Source of the DNA: Phycisphaerales bacterium UBA3190
Lineage (GTDB): Bacteria > Planctomycetota > Phycisphaerae > Phycisphaerales > UBA1924
Direction of reading: 5' to 3'
DNA length: 19,730 bases
NCBI GenBank assembly: GCA_002364005.1
Contig: DEXG01000038.1
Coordinates: 1-19,730 of the forward strand
In this document: one piece after another, positions 1 through 7,012 of the stretch
How the letters are laid out: each line of letters begins with the position of its first letter
Position numbering within the stretch: position 1 is the first letter of the stretch
Position numbers and translations under genes: made by a program
The notes under the pieces: model-generated
Told to the model about the DNA's origin: nothing
Seen by the model: the letters and a program-made list of their open reading frames with translations, nothing else
The model's database searches: none

Positions 1-50
1 TCCCCCGTCCCGACGGGGGAGGTCCCTCGCACAGCGAGGGGGAGGGGGTC
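1..50. repeat. Two adjacent G/C hairpins at window edge
   Basis: Two inverted repeats sit side by side. The first pairs CCCCCGT (2-8) with ACGGGGG (13-19). The second pairs CCCTCGC (24-30) with GCGAGGG (34-40) around an ACA loop. The CGCACAGCG part resembles the tail of the hairpin repeats further right (GCACAGC after 601), so this may be a diverged or truncated relative. The window edge prevents judging its full extent, and no gene overlaps it convincingly. Confidence 0.45.
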
Positions 51-360
51 TCCCAATCACCATCCACACCCACTCACCTCCCCCGCCGAGCAACGCCGGT
101 GGCTTTTTCTCCTCCCCAATCTGCACAGATCCACCAACGGCCAAGCGGAACCCAGGCCCCGCTCCCCCTCCCCGCACCATCCCCCAAAAAACCAGCGGCC
201 CCAACACACACAACCAGCCGCCCACCACCCACACACCCCCGCGAGCCACACCCGCCCAGCCGCGCCAACACCGCCCCCGGCCACGCCCCGAGGACAACAA
301 GCACCTCCAACAACCCACCACCCCAACCAAACAAACCAACCCCACAAGCCACCACGCCCC

Positions 361-398
361 AAAAGAGGGTCCGGCGGGGAACCCTCCCCGCCACAGCA
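361..398. repeat. Dispersed hairpin repeat, copy 1
   Basis: AAAAGAGGG leads into a perfect 7-bp stem, GGCGGGG (373-379) with CCCCGCC (386-392), around the loop AACCCT, then CACAGC. On the minus strand the stem is followed by a pyrimidine stretch ending CTCTTTT, so it could act as a minus-strand terminator. The loop is also complementary to the upstream AGGGT, which would allow a pseudoknot. Copies 2 and 3 share this order of parts. Confidence 0.7.
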
Positions 399-570
399 GC
401 AGAAGTCTCGATCACAGTCAATCGAAGAGCAACCGCAGCCTCCCCAATCCCAAAATCAGACCACCCGAGCAAACCACCCAATCACACCCAGCCACCCAAC
501 ACCGACCACACGCCCCGCCGCCCGCACGCCCACCATCCCCGCGGCCCACCCCCGAACCCCAAACCGCACC

Positions 571-606
571 AAAAGAGGGGTTGCAGGGGAAACCTCCCCT
601 GCACAG
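571..606. repeat. Dispersed hairpin repeat, copy 2 (variant stem)
   Basis: Same layout as copy 1: AAAAGAGGGG, then TGCAGGGG (582-589) pairing with CCCCTGCA (596-603) around the loop AAACCT, then CAGC. The outer stem bases differ from copies 1 and 3, but both arms have changed together, so pairing is kept. On the minus strand the stem is again followed by CCCCTCTTTT. Confidence 0.7.
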
Positions 607-893
607 CCGATCGCCCTGAGCACGCCCGTGTTCGTCGCCGCCGCAGCTCACGCGCCATCCGCTACCACCGCCAGCGGCCCCCTGAACTCACCACAACCCA
701 GCCCGCGCCCCAGCCCCTCACTCCAGCCGCAAGTACCGAGCCTACAGCGATTTCAAAGTCCAACAACTCACCAGACTTCCGATCCTGAACATGGACGACA
801 GAGGCGCACTTTGGCTTCGGGCCCATCAACCAAATAGACCAAAAGTCGAGAAGCCCTGAAGCGACAAGACACGCATACAAAGAACACATCCCC

Positions 894-930
894 AAAGAGG
901 GGCCGGCGGGGAACCCTCCCCGCCACAGGG
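894..930. repeat. Dispersed hairpin repeat, copy 3
   Basis: AAAGAGGGGCC precedes GGCGGGG (905-911) and CCCCGCC (918-924) around the loop AACCCT, followed by CACAGGGG. The core matches copy 1 exactly. It lies about 40 bases beyond the stop codon of the minus-strand membrane-protein gene, with CCCCTCTTT after the stem on that strand. It may therefore also terminate the minus-strand cassette, although the U-tract is poor. Confidence 0.65.
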
Positions 931-962
931 GAGTGGCAAACTCATCAGCGTGCCTCGAAGAA

Positions 963-1577
963 TCAGTGCGTTCTAGTCAGTTCAAAAAGGAAAGGTGGCT
1001 GATCGGCGTGGTGCACGCTGATTACGGACGAATCGCAATAGGAAGGATCCAGGGTTTCAGGATGCATTAAAGGAGATATTTTAGCATCAGAACCAATGTT
1101 CATCTCGGGGCTTGTCGGTATTCCCGAAGCGTCCAAGGAGGGAACGAGAAGCAACTCTACTGAAACCCACGCCATCAGTGTGATTATTATTATTGTAGTT
1201 GCAATCCATGTTTCAGGCCAATAATACGCTGTGCGCAAAGTTGGGGGATGACGCATGCCAGGCTCTCCAAGGCGGGCTACCAGCAGGCTTTCTTCTTTTC
1301 TGTAATGCCACCAAGATTTGACATTAGAAGCAAGGGTTAAGAGAAGCAAAAGATTGATCAGTGTGAACAATGCGATAATTGAGCGAATTGAAAACAAAGC
1401 TATCGTTCTCTGTAAGCCAATGTGAGATTGGCCTGCATACACTGTCACTGCAGCAATTCCGAACCCAGACGTGTACGCCTGAAAGAGTGACAGTAGTTTG
1501 TAGCTAAATTCATTAGATGAAGAAATATTTCTACACACTTGATCAAGTCTGAATTTGGTGTAATCAAATTTATCCAT
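963..1577 (-). CDS. Small multi-pass membrane protein, unknown function
   Basis: A 204-residue protein I do not recognise. Two strongly hydrophobic segments stand out, at about residues 58-83 (rich in Leu/Ile) and 123-145, with a weaker one at about 33-50, so it is probably an inner-membrane protein with two or three spans. The C-terminal 55 residues are polar. The start is the first ATG after an in-frame TAA; the ribosome binding site is weak. It begins 29 bp after the stop of the HD/HSP90-type ATPase gene, on the same strand and with the same AT-rich codon use, so the two are probably co-transcribed. Inference: a membrane partner or effector of that ATPase. No catalytic motif is visible, so this rests on position and topology. 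Confidence 0.7.
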   Translation of the reverse strand: MDKFDYTKFRLDQVCRNISSSNEFSYKLLSLFQAYTSGFGIAAVTVYAGQSHIGLQRTIALFSIRSIIALFTLINLLLLLTLASNVKSWWHYRKEESLLVARLGEPGMRHPPTLRTAYYWPETWIATTIIIITLMAWVSVELLLVPSLDASGIPTSPEMNIGSDAKISPLMHPETLDPSYCDSSVISVHHADQPPFLFELTRTH

Positions 1578-1606
1578 AGCCTGTGCCTGTACGCCTTAGT
1601 CAATTA

Positions 1607-4600
1607 TCATGTTTTTCGAATCGATTTCCATTTATTCTTAGACCATGCTTCTCTATCCCATGGCGGGACAAGTGTTTCTAGTCCCTTTATGTCAATTAGG
1701 GGTAATAAGTCGCTCATGCTGTCGATGACGAGTTCTCCATTGGGCGAAACAAGGCCGGCTTCTTTATGCCGCTTGAGGCGATTCACTTCGCTTCGATGGA
1801 GCTCTGTCTCATCGTCATTTGCCCAGCCGTCGGATTCTACATCGCCATATCCATTAGTGTTTGTGTCCGAGTCAATGTATTCCAGTGTCATATTTTCCTC
1901 ATCGTCAGGATGCGCCTCGTCGGTACGGCGGAGTCGTCGTGTCCTTCTGCGCTCGAAATCTTGCTGCATGCGCTCAATTTCATTGTAAACAACATCTTGC
2001 ACGCTGCGAATCGTTCTCACTGACAAGTTGTTGGTGCCTAAATCTGATTTCCAGGAAGTCAGCTTAGAAAACACATCGCTCAGAGTATAAAGCAGTAAAT
2101 TTTCTATGGAAATACCCTTGGGGAGATTCATTGAAAGCCCCTCAAGGTCTTCAAATGATATCCATTCCCATAGTCCGGAAATTGGGCTGCGAATGGCAAC
2201 CCAGTTGTCGGATACTCGGAACATGGATAAAGAGTCAATAGGGACGCTGCCCTTCTCCCAAGAGGAGGTAAATCTGACTCCCCCATTTATGAACTTAGTA
2301 ATATAAGGATACTTGTCAAGTATTATCTTTCGAGTAGCCTGAATTGAAATTGAAGACAGTGGCTCTGTTGAGCTTGAGCCGCCAACTCGGCTCCAATATA
2401 TGAAATTGTCGTCGTCAATGTCGTTGACTTCTGGTAGTGTATAGTATATGGCGGGTGGCACGCCGGGCATTATCATGGTAGGTGTAGTGCTTTCGCTAGC
2501 TGCCATGGGTAAGAAGTTGCTGTGGCTGTCAATGATTCTCAAAGAGTGATAAAATTTTTCAAAATTATATGAAAAATCGGTGTGCCCTTTGGGTCCCAAG
2601 ATGAAGTGTCGTTTGCCTTTAGATTGTTCAAATGCGAGCTGCGAAAATGACGAGAATAAGTCTCTGGCTCCACGTTGGTGAAGAGCGTGGTTGGCAATGG
2701 CTCGCCATACTTGAGGTACAATCCTGCTCCAAAGGCTGCTTGCTCCGCCTTCGGTTAAATTTCTGGATAGGTCTAGTCGTTCTCGATCGCTTTTTCTGAG
2801 GTCAACACGAATGCGACTTAATCTTAGTAAGGATTGCTCGGGGGTGTCGAGCAATGGGGGGGGGACGTCGGGTATGCAGAGCCCATCTTGGGATAAAGAT
2901 GGAAGGGGGTCTTCTGACAAGGATCGCCTTCGGCCTTCAATTTGGCAAAGAGATCCGGACTCTCTGATTGGTATATTGATCAGTGTAGTATTGTTTAGGG
3001 ACGGGAGCTTCGATGATGAGGTCGTGTCGCGGTCAATTGGGGCCAGTCTGGTTGTCTTAGAGAGGGTGCTGATCTCTATGGGAAACTCAAGGAACGGACA
3101 CCAGTATTCGATTCGTTCTTCCAGGTGTTCCTGGAGATAAGTCGCAACATCGCGTCTAAGTCGAAGCCTGACTGTGGTCCCGGGCTTTTGTCTGTCTAGG
3201 GGTTCGGTAGCCAAAAAACCGGACCAGTTGTATACAGTTGCTCGAATTCCTGCTTCATTAGGAAGACATGATTGTGTATCAATCACAGTTTTGTCGCTGA
3301 GCATGAAAGTGCTCATGAAGCCGATTCCAAACTCGCCAATAGTACTGATATGTAGTGATCTGATTATGGGGTCGGTCTTCCATCTGGAGCGTCCAACTTG
3401 CAGGAAGAATTGCTCCAAAGTGTCCCGGGCCATACCGACCCCATTGTCTTCAATTGCAAGCCAAGTCTCTCTCTCTCCGCTAAGCGGGTCAATTTCTACC
3501 GATAGCTTCACGGTGATTGGATAAGATAAATGCTCGTTTTTGTAATACTCATTGTACAGTGATTCTAAGTCATCTGCGCATTTGTCGTCACAGTTGGCTG
3601 GGTGGTCATTCTTGCATTCAACGGCAAGGCGCACGCGGGTGGCGTCCACAGCATTTTGCATAAGCTCCCGCAGTGCTGTATCCTCTCTGCCATATAGTCG
3701 GTTGCCCATCAGGTGGCGGAAGACTAGGTCGTTATCGAGATTGAACCGATAGTCATGGAATTCATATGCTGGAAGACCATTTTTCAATTTCTTAGGCTGG
3801 ACTTTATATTCAAGTGGACCAATCGCGAGGCGATATCGCTGGGGGTGTGTGTTGAGGGCAACGGTTGCTTGTTCTATTTCTTCTTTGAGCCAGCGGACCC
3901 ATTCGCGCAAGGTTCTTTCAGCTCGTTGGGTGGGGCATGTTCCAGATATGCAAATAGCTTTTTCGTGCCCAAATGCATGTCTTTCTATGTCTGTATATTG
4001 ATTCCAGTGATCAAGCGAAAGCTGAGAAAGTGGTTCGGATAGCCGTTGCATAAAAGGCTCGGCGCGAGGCGTACCGATATCAAGCAGGTCTCCTATTCGC
4101 AGTAGGAAGCAGATAAAGCGAATGTTTACTTCGTCGCTATCAACGAATACTCCAGTTGGAAAATCCGCGTCATCCAAAAGATCCGCAAAGTCCAGACAGT
4201 GTCCAATAGCAATGCGTCCAATCCATTTTTTTATTGATTGGTTTGATCCTGTTAGTATGTCTAGTGCGTCCCAATCATCGTTCAGCATGTATGAGCATCG
4301 TCTGCCGTGGTGTCTGCGAACTAATTCGGAGACAATGTGTCTGTCAACGCCCCCGGCAATGTCTGCATGTTTTTCAAATTCAAACCTCTTGCGTATACGT
4401 TCGATCTCAAGTTTGTTCTCTGGGTCATTAAGGATATTGCGGGCTTCATCTTCGGTTATGACTAGTCCTATGTCATGTGCAAGTGCTGCGCCTATAGTGA
4501 GATATATTTCGTGATTAGAAAGAGAAGCGATTTGGTAGTCAGAAAGAAGTCTTCCAATTGAATCGACTATGCGCACGGAATGGCTAATCGTGTGGTCGGT

Positions 4601-4753
4601 GAAGTAGAAAAAGAATCTTCTTGTTTCAGAAAGCATGGATTCTATTTGATTTAACGATGCGTCTATCCTGCCACGCAGGGTCCTAGCGATAGAATCTTGC
4701 TCGGCGCGTTTGCTCAATTCGGCGTACAATGTTGTGGAGTACAATTGGCTCAT
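1607..4753 (-). CDS. HD domain + HSP90-type (GHKL) ATPase protein, putative defence/stress factor
   Basis: A 1048-residue protein. The N-terminal region (about 40-230) looks like an HD phosphohydrolase domain: His54/His58 in DHTISHS, the HD pair His93-Asp94 in LAHDIGL, His148-His149 in RRHHGRR, and Asp222 in RIGDLLDIG. A Bergerat-fold ATPase of the HSP90/HtpG type follows (about 335-535): N-box LRELMQNAVDA with Glu363 and Asn367, G1 box IEDNGVGM (434-441), and lid motif IGEFGIGFMS (472-481). The rest (540-1048) is unassigned and has a charged, acidic linker near 930-1000. HD-HSP90 fusions are, as I recall, reported among bacterial conflict systems, but this partner set is not one I know. Codon use is AT-richer than the rest of the window, consistent with transfer. 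Expected cytoplasmic. Domain calls are firm; the role is inferred. Confidence 0.88.
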   Translation of the reverse strand: MSQLYSTTLYAELSKRAEQDSIARTLRGRIDASLNQIESMLSETRRFFFYFTDHTISHSVRIVDSIGRLLSDYQIASLSNHEIYLTIGAALAHDIGLVITEDEARNILNDPENKLEIERIRKRFEFEKHADIAGGVDRHIVSELVRRHHGRRCSYMLNDDWDALDILTGSNQSIKKWIGRIAIGHCLDFADLLDDADFPTGVFVDSDEVNIRFICFLLRIGDLLDIGTPRAEPFMQRLSEPLSQLSLDHWNQYTDIERHAFGHEKAICISGTCPTQRAERTLREWVRWLKEEIEQATVALNTHPQRYRLAIGPLEYKVQPKKLKNGLPAYEFHDYRFNLDNDLVFRHLMGNRLYGREDTALRELMQNAVDATRVRLAVECKNDHPANCDDKCADDLESLYNEYYKNEHLSYPITVKLSVEIDPLSGERETWLAIEDNGVGMARDTLEQFFLQVGRSRWKTDPIIRSLHISTIGEFGIGFMSTFMLSDKTVIDTQSCLPNEAGIRATVYNWSGFLATEPLDRQKPGTTVRLRLRRDVATYLQEHLEERIEYWCPFLEFPIEISTLSKTTRLAPIDRDTTSSSKLPSLNNTTLINIPIRESGSLCQIEGRRRSLSEDPLPSLSQDGLCIPDVPPPLLDTPEQSLLRLSRIRVDLRKSDRERLDLSRNLTEGGASSLWSRIVPQVWRAIANHALHQRGARDLFSSFSQLAFEQSKGKRHFILGPKGHTDFSYNFEKFYHSLRIIDSHSNFLPMAASESTTPTMIMPGVPPAIYYTLPEVNDIDDDNFIYWSRVGGSSSTEPLSSISIQATRKIILDKYPYITKFINGGVRFTSSWEKGSVPIDSLSMFRVSDNWVAIRSPISGLWEWISFEDLEGLSMNLPKGISIENLLLYTLSDVFSKLTSWKSDLGTNNLSVRTIRSVQDVVYNEIERMQQDFERRRTRRLRRTDEAHPDDEENMTLEYIDSDTNTNGYGDVESDGWANDDETELHRSEVNRLKRHKEAGLVSPNGELVIDSMSDLLPLIDIKGLETLVPPWDREAWSKNKWKSIRKT

Positions 4754-4794
4754 TGTTGCTGCTGGTTTCCTGGCGAGGTTCGTTTAATTGTCAT

Positions 4795-4822
4795 GGGCGG
4801 CAAGTGTTTTGCAAAACCGCCC
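4795..4822 (-). promoter_or_regulatory. Nested inverted repeat upstream of the HD/HSP90 gene
   Basis: GGGCGG (4795-4800) pairs with CCGCCC (4817-4822), and between them lies the perfect 12-bp palindrome GTTTTGCAAAAC (4805-4816). The element ends about 40 bp before the ATG of the ATPase gene. A possible -10-like TATAGT lies just upstream of it on the minus strand (around 4835), which would place the element near the transcript start. It could be a repressor operator or a leader hairpin; neither is proven. Confidence 0.4.
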
Positions 4823-4997
4823 CGATACATTTCACTATATACAAGGCATGGAATTTACTGGATTTCCACGTTGAGGGTGCTCACTGATCGATAAAATTTT
4901 CTCATCACCCCATCTGTGCGCAATTTCCGGCCACAGCCAATCAAAACCCAAAAACATCCTTGCCACACCCTCAATCCCCGCGTACATTTACCCCATC

Positions 4998-5885
4998 ATG
5001 TCACGCACACAGCTCACACCAGACCTCTTCTTCGACCTCATCGACCGACGACTCACCGCCATCGACATCTGCTCACGCCACGACCTCACCTTCGACCAGC
5101 TCGAGGCCATCGTCCAATCACAGGCATTCCAGGCCAACATCGCACGCCTCCAATCCGTCGAGCACACCCGAAGCTCCGCAACAGACACCCTCCGGCGCAC
5201 GGCCGCCCTCCGCACGCTCGAAGACATCGCCGCACAACAACCCACAAGCCCAACACACACCGAGACCATCCGCCTCGCCGCCGCTCAGATCCTCCGCGTC
5301 ACCAACGCCGACCCACACGCGGCCCTCGATCCCAGCACCGAACCAGACCCCACAGACCCATCCCACACACCACCACATCAACACAACCCACACACCGACC
5401 GGCACCAAGCCGGTGACGATTTCGCGGCCCCATACCCGCCGCCAAACCCGGACACGCCCCGCCTCAACACACACACGCGTCCCAAACCGACGCCTCAAGA
5501 CCAACACCGTCGCCAACCCCCGTGCAATCCGCCCCAGGATGTCCAGCTTGGAACCAACCCAGGCCCAAACACCATCACCCCGCCTGCGCCAACCCAACAG
5601 CCGAGAACCCAACCAATCCAATCGCCAGCCCCCAAGCCAGCTCCCAAGCCAGCTCCCAAGCCAGCCCCCAAGCCAAACCCGACCCAGCCCACAACCCCGA
5701 GAACAGACTCGACAACAGCCCAGAGCACGGCCGCAGTGCCGCACCATGCCAACAACTGCAATCCCGCGGCCCACCCCCTGATCACCCGTGCCGGGAGCAC
5801 ACAACCAATCCCGAGCAGCCCCCTCCAAACCCACTTCCCCCAAACGGCCCACCAACGCTCGCCCCCTCCCCAGCACGCGGCCTGA
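4998..5885 (+). CDS. Putative HTH protein with long proline-rich tail
   Basis: A 295-residue frame in two very different parts. Residues 1 to about 100 look like a real helical protein: an N-terminal segment, then a helix-turn-helix-like stretch (TAIDICSRHDLTFDQLEAIV, about 16-36), then charged helices with C-ending codons. From about residue 105 to the end it is a disordered Pro/Thr/Gln/His-rich tail containing four PAPK units. The tail has the same A/C-biased composition as nearby non-coding DNA, so the true extent is uncertain. No Shine-Dalgarno sequence precedes the ATG. The HTH part recalls small DNA-binding or terminase-small-subunit-like proteins, but I cannot name a family. No operon partner is evident. 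Confidence 0.5.
   Translation: MSRTQLTPDLFFDLIDRRLTAIDICSRHDLTFDQLEAIVQSQAFQANIARLQSVEHTRSSATDTLRRTAALRTLEDIAAQQPTSPTHTETIRLAAAQILRVTNADPHAALDPSTEPDPTDPSHTPPHQHNPHTDRHQAGDDFAAPYPPPNPDTPRLNTHTRPKPTPQDQHRRQPPCNPPQDVQLGTNPGPNTITPPAPTQQPRTQPIQSPAPKPAPKPAPKPAPKPNPTQPTTPRTDSTTAQSTAAVPHHANNCNPAAHPLITRAGSTQPIPSSPLQTHFPQTAHQRSPPPQHAA
5625..5672 (+). repeat. Four tandem 12-bp units (PAPK-coding)
   Basis: Four head-to-tail copies of CCAGCYCCCAAG. The two inner units carry CTCCC and the two outer ones CCCCC. In the frame of the surrounding ORF each unit encodes Pro-Ala-Pro-Lys. The unit is a multiple of three, so copy-number change would keep the frame open. Confidence 0.75.
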
Positions 5886-5996
5886 TCCCACCCCAAAACA
5901 CGCCTCAGGCCCCCTGAGCCCCGATTCGGCCCAGGCGGACCAACAACGCCAGCAAGAAAATACGAAAGTTTTGGCGGACAAGACTTGATCAAGAAA

Positions 5997-6010
5997 TGAA
6001 AACCTTTACA
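5997..6010. promoter_or_regulatory. Predicted LacI-family operator (site 3)
   Basis: TGAAAACCTTTACA on the + strand, which reads TGTAAAGGTTTTCA on the minus strand. It differs from the other two predicted sites only at positions 6 and 7. It lies 42 bp before the ATG of the dockerin-like gene, where a repressor could block transcription of that gene and perhaps of the transporter behind it. The central CG usual for LacI-family sites is GG/CC here. Confidence 0.6.
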
Positions 6011-6040
6011 TTGGGGGGGGAGGCCACTTTCTAGGCCCTG

Positions 6041-6046
6041 AGGAGA
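6041..6046 (+). promoter_or_regulatory. Ribosome binding site of the dockerin-like gene
   Basis: AGGAGA lies 6 nt before the ATG at 6053. It fixes that start, from which a clean signal peptide follows. Confidence 0.7.
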
Positions 6047-6052
6047 TCCCCA

Positions 6053-6916
6053 ATGCACATCAACAAAGCAACACGATCAGGAACCGCGATCGTCGCCATG
6101 ATGCTCATGAGCGCCGCCGCGACCGCAAACGACGATGCCAACCTACTCACGAACCCTGGGTTTGAGGATCCAAACCCTGCCAGTTCAGGCATGCCACTCG
6201 GGTGGAACACATTCAACCTCTCATCGAGCGACTATGTCGATATCGATGATCCCGGCGCCTTCGTCCGCAGCGGCGAGCGTTCGGTCCGAATCCGCCCAGC
6301 AACCGGCGAGTCCACACGCTTCCAGGCGTTGACCACCAACCTCTTCCGCCCCGACGGCTCGGACCTGTACGATCCCGACTACGAATACCTCGGCGGCGAT
6401 GTCACCATCTCTGGGTATTACCTCGTCCCCGATGGCGAAGTCCTGATGGACACAGTCGTCGGCGTAAAGCTCGAGTTCCGCCGCGAACCGCCAAACTTCT
6501 CCATCTGGAGCGCGTTCGAGTTCTCGCTCCCCCAGACCGAGACCGACGGGATGTGGATCCCCTTCGCATTCACCGTCACCGACCAGATGATCGCCGATGT
6601 AGGCGACTTCCCACCGGAGCCCACAAGCGTCTCGATCCTGCCGTTCCGCTTCTTTGGCGGCGAGTTCGGTGCAGGCACCTCGCCGACCGGAACCGTCTAC
6701 TTCGATGACCTCTGCCTCGTACAGGGCGCGTCGGTCGGCCCATGCAACGACGCAGACTTCGTAGAGCCCTACGGCGAGCTGTCATTCTTCGATGTCTCCG
6801 CCTTCCTCACGGCATACAACGCCCTGGACGCATCCGCAGACCTCAACGGCGACGGCGAGTTCAACTTCTTCGATGTCTCCGCCTTCCTCACCGCATACAG
6901 CGCCGGCTGCCCGTGA
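6053..6916 (+). CDS. Secreted carbohydrate-binding-like protein with C-terminal dockerin-like module
   Basis: A 287-residue protein. Residues 1-26 form a signal peptide (hydrophobic AIVAMMLMSAAATA). The body (about 29-228) begins LLTNPGFEDP and ends with TGTVYFDDLCLV, the pattern of a jelly-roll carbohydrate-binding domain of the CBM4/9 or galactose-binding type. The C-terminus (about 235-287) holds two dockerin-like repeats, each with FFDVSAFLTAY, bracketed by Cys in GPC and in the terminal GCP. Only the second repeat keeps a calcium-loop-like DLNGDG. This matches what I remember as the GC-type dockerin of Phycisphaerae. It is presumably exported and bound to the cell surface or a partner. 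A predicted LacI operator lies upstream and a terminator follows; the sugar transporter is next on the same strand. Ligand unknown. Confidence 0.82.
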   Translation: MHINKATRSGTAIVAMMLMSAAATANDDANLLTNPGFEDPNPASSGMPLGWNTFNLSSSDYVDIDDPGAFVRSGERSVRIRPATGESTRFQALTTNLFRPDGSDLYDPDYEYLGGDVTISGYYLVPDGEVLMDTVVGVKLEFRREPPNFSIWSAFEFSLPQTETDGMWIPFAFTVTDQMIADVGDFPPEPTSVSILPFRFFGGEFGAGTSPTGTVYFDDLCLVQGASVGPCNDADFVEPYGELSFFDVSAFLTAYNALDASADLNGDGEFNFFDVSAFLTAYSAGCP

Positions 6917-6955
6917 TCACGACGCGTATAGAGGTATCAATCTGACCCTCCATCA

Positions 6956-6987
6956 CCGCCCCGTGCATGCGTCGCGGGGCGGTTTTT
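6956..6987 (+). terminator. Rho-independent terminator after the dockerin-like gene
   Basis: The perfect 8-bp stem CCGCCCCG (6956-6963) / CGGGGCGG (6975-6982) encloses an 11-nt loop and is followed directly by TTTTT. It lies 40 bp after the stop codon and only 26 bp before the first possible start of the transporter gene, so the transporter needs read-through or a very compact promoter of its own. Confidence 0.8.
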
Positions 6988-7012
6988 CAATCCTTCACCC
7001 TGAACATGCGAG

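Larger units (their letters stand above)
60..960. other. Gene-poor, A/C-biased region
   Basis: About 900 bases with no convincing gene. The + strand is very rich in A and C and poor in T, so open frames arise by composition alone. Their translations are low-complexity Pro/Thr/His/Arg-rich (+) or Gly/Trp/Cys-rich (-), with no recognisable domain, signal peptide or ribosome binding site. The structured content I can see is the three hairpin repeats near 361, 571 and 894. The same composition returns at about 4915-5950, beyond the AT-richer cassette. Confidence 0.6.

Noticed and set aside
99..788. Long + strand open frame (229 codons) and several overlapping frames on both strands in the A/C-biased region
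   Set aside because: Low-complexity Pro/Thr/His/Arg translations on one strand and Gly/Trp/Cys on the other; no start signal, no domain, and the open frames follow from scarcity of T on the + strand.
361..930. CRISPR-like array from the repeated hairpins
   Set aside because: Only three copies, spaced about 210 and 320 bp apart with no regular spacer length, and no cas genes nearby.
5118..5981. Minus-strand frames with LGAGLGSWLG-type repeats opposite the HTH/Pro-rich ORF
   Set aside because: These are the reverse reading of the 12-bp tandem repeat and biased DNA; the opposite frame has the plausible folded N-terminus and C-ending codons.
6013..6020. Run of eight G upstream of the dockerin-like gene as a phase-variation tract
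   Set aside because: It is a single non-coding homopolymer between operator and ribosome binding site; possible spacing effects on a promoter cannot be supported from one sequence.
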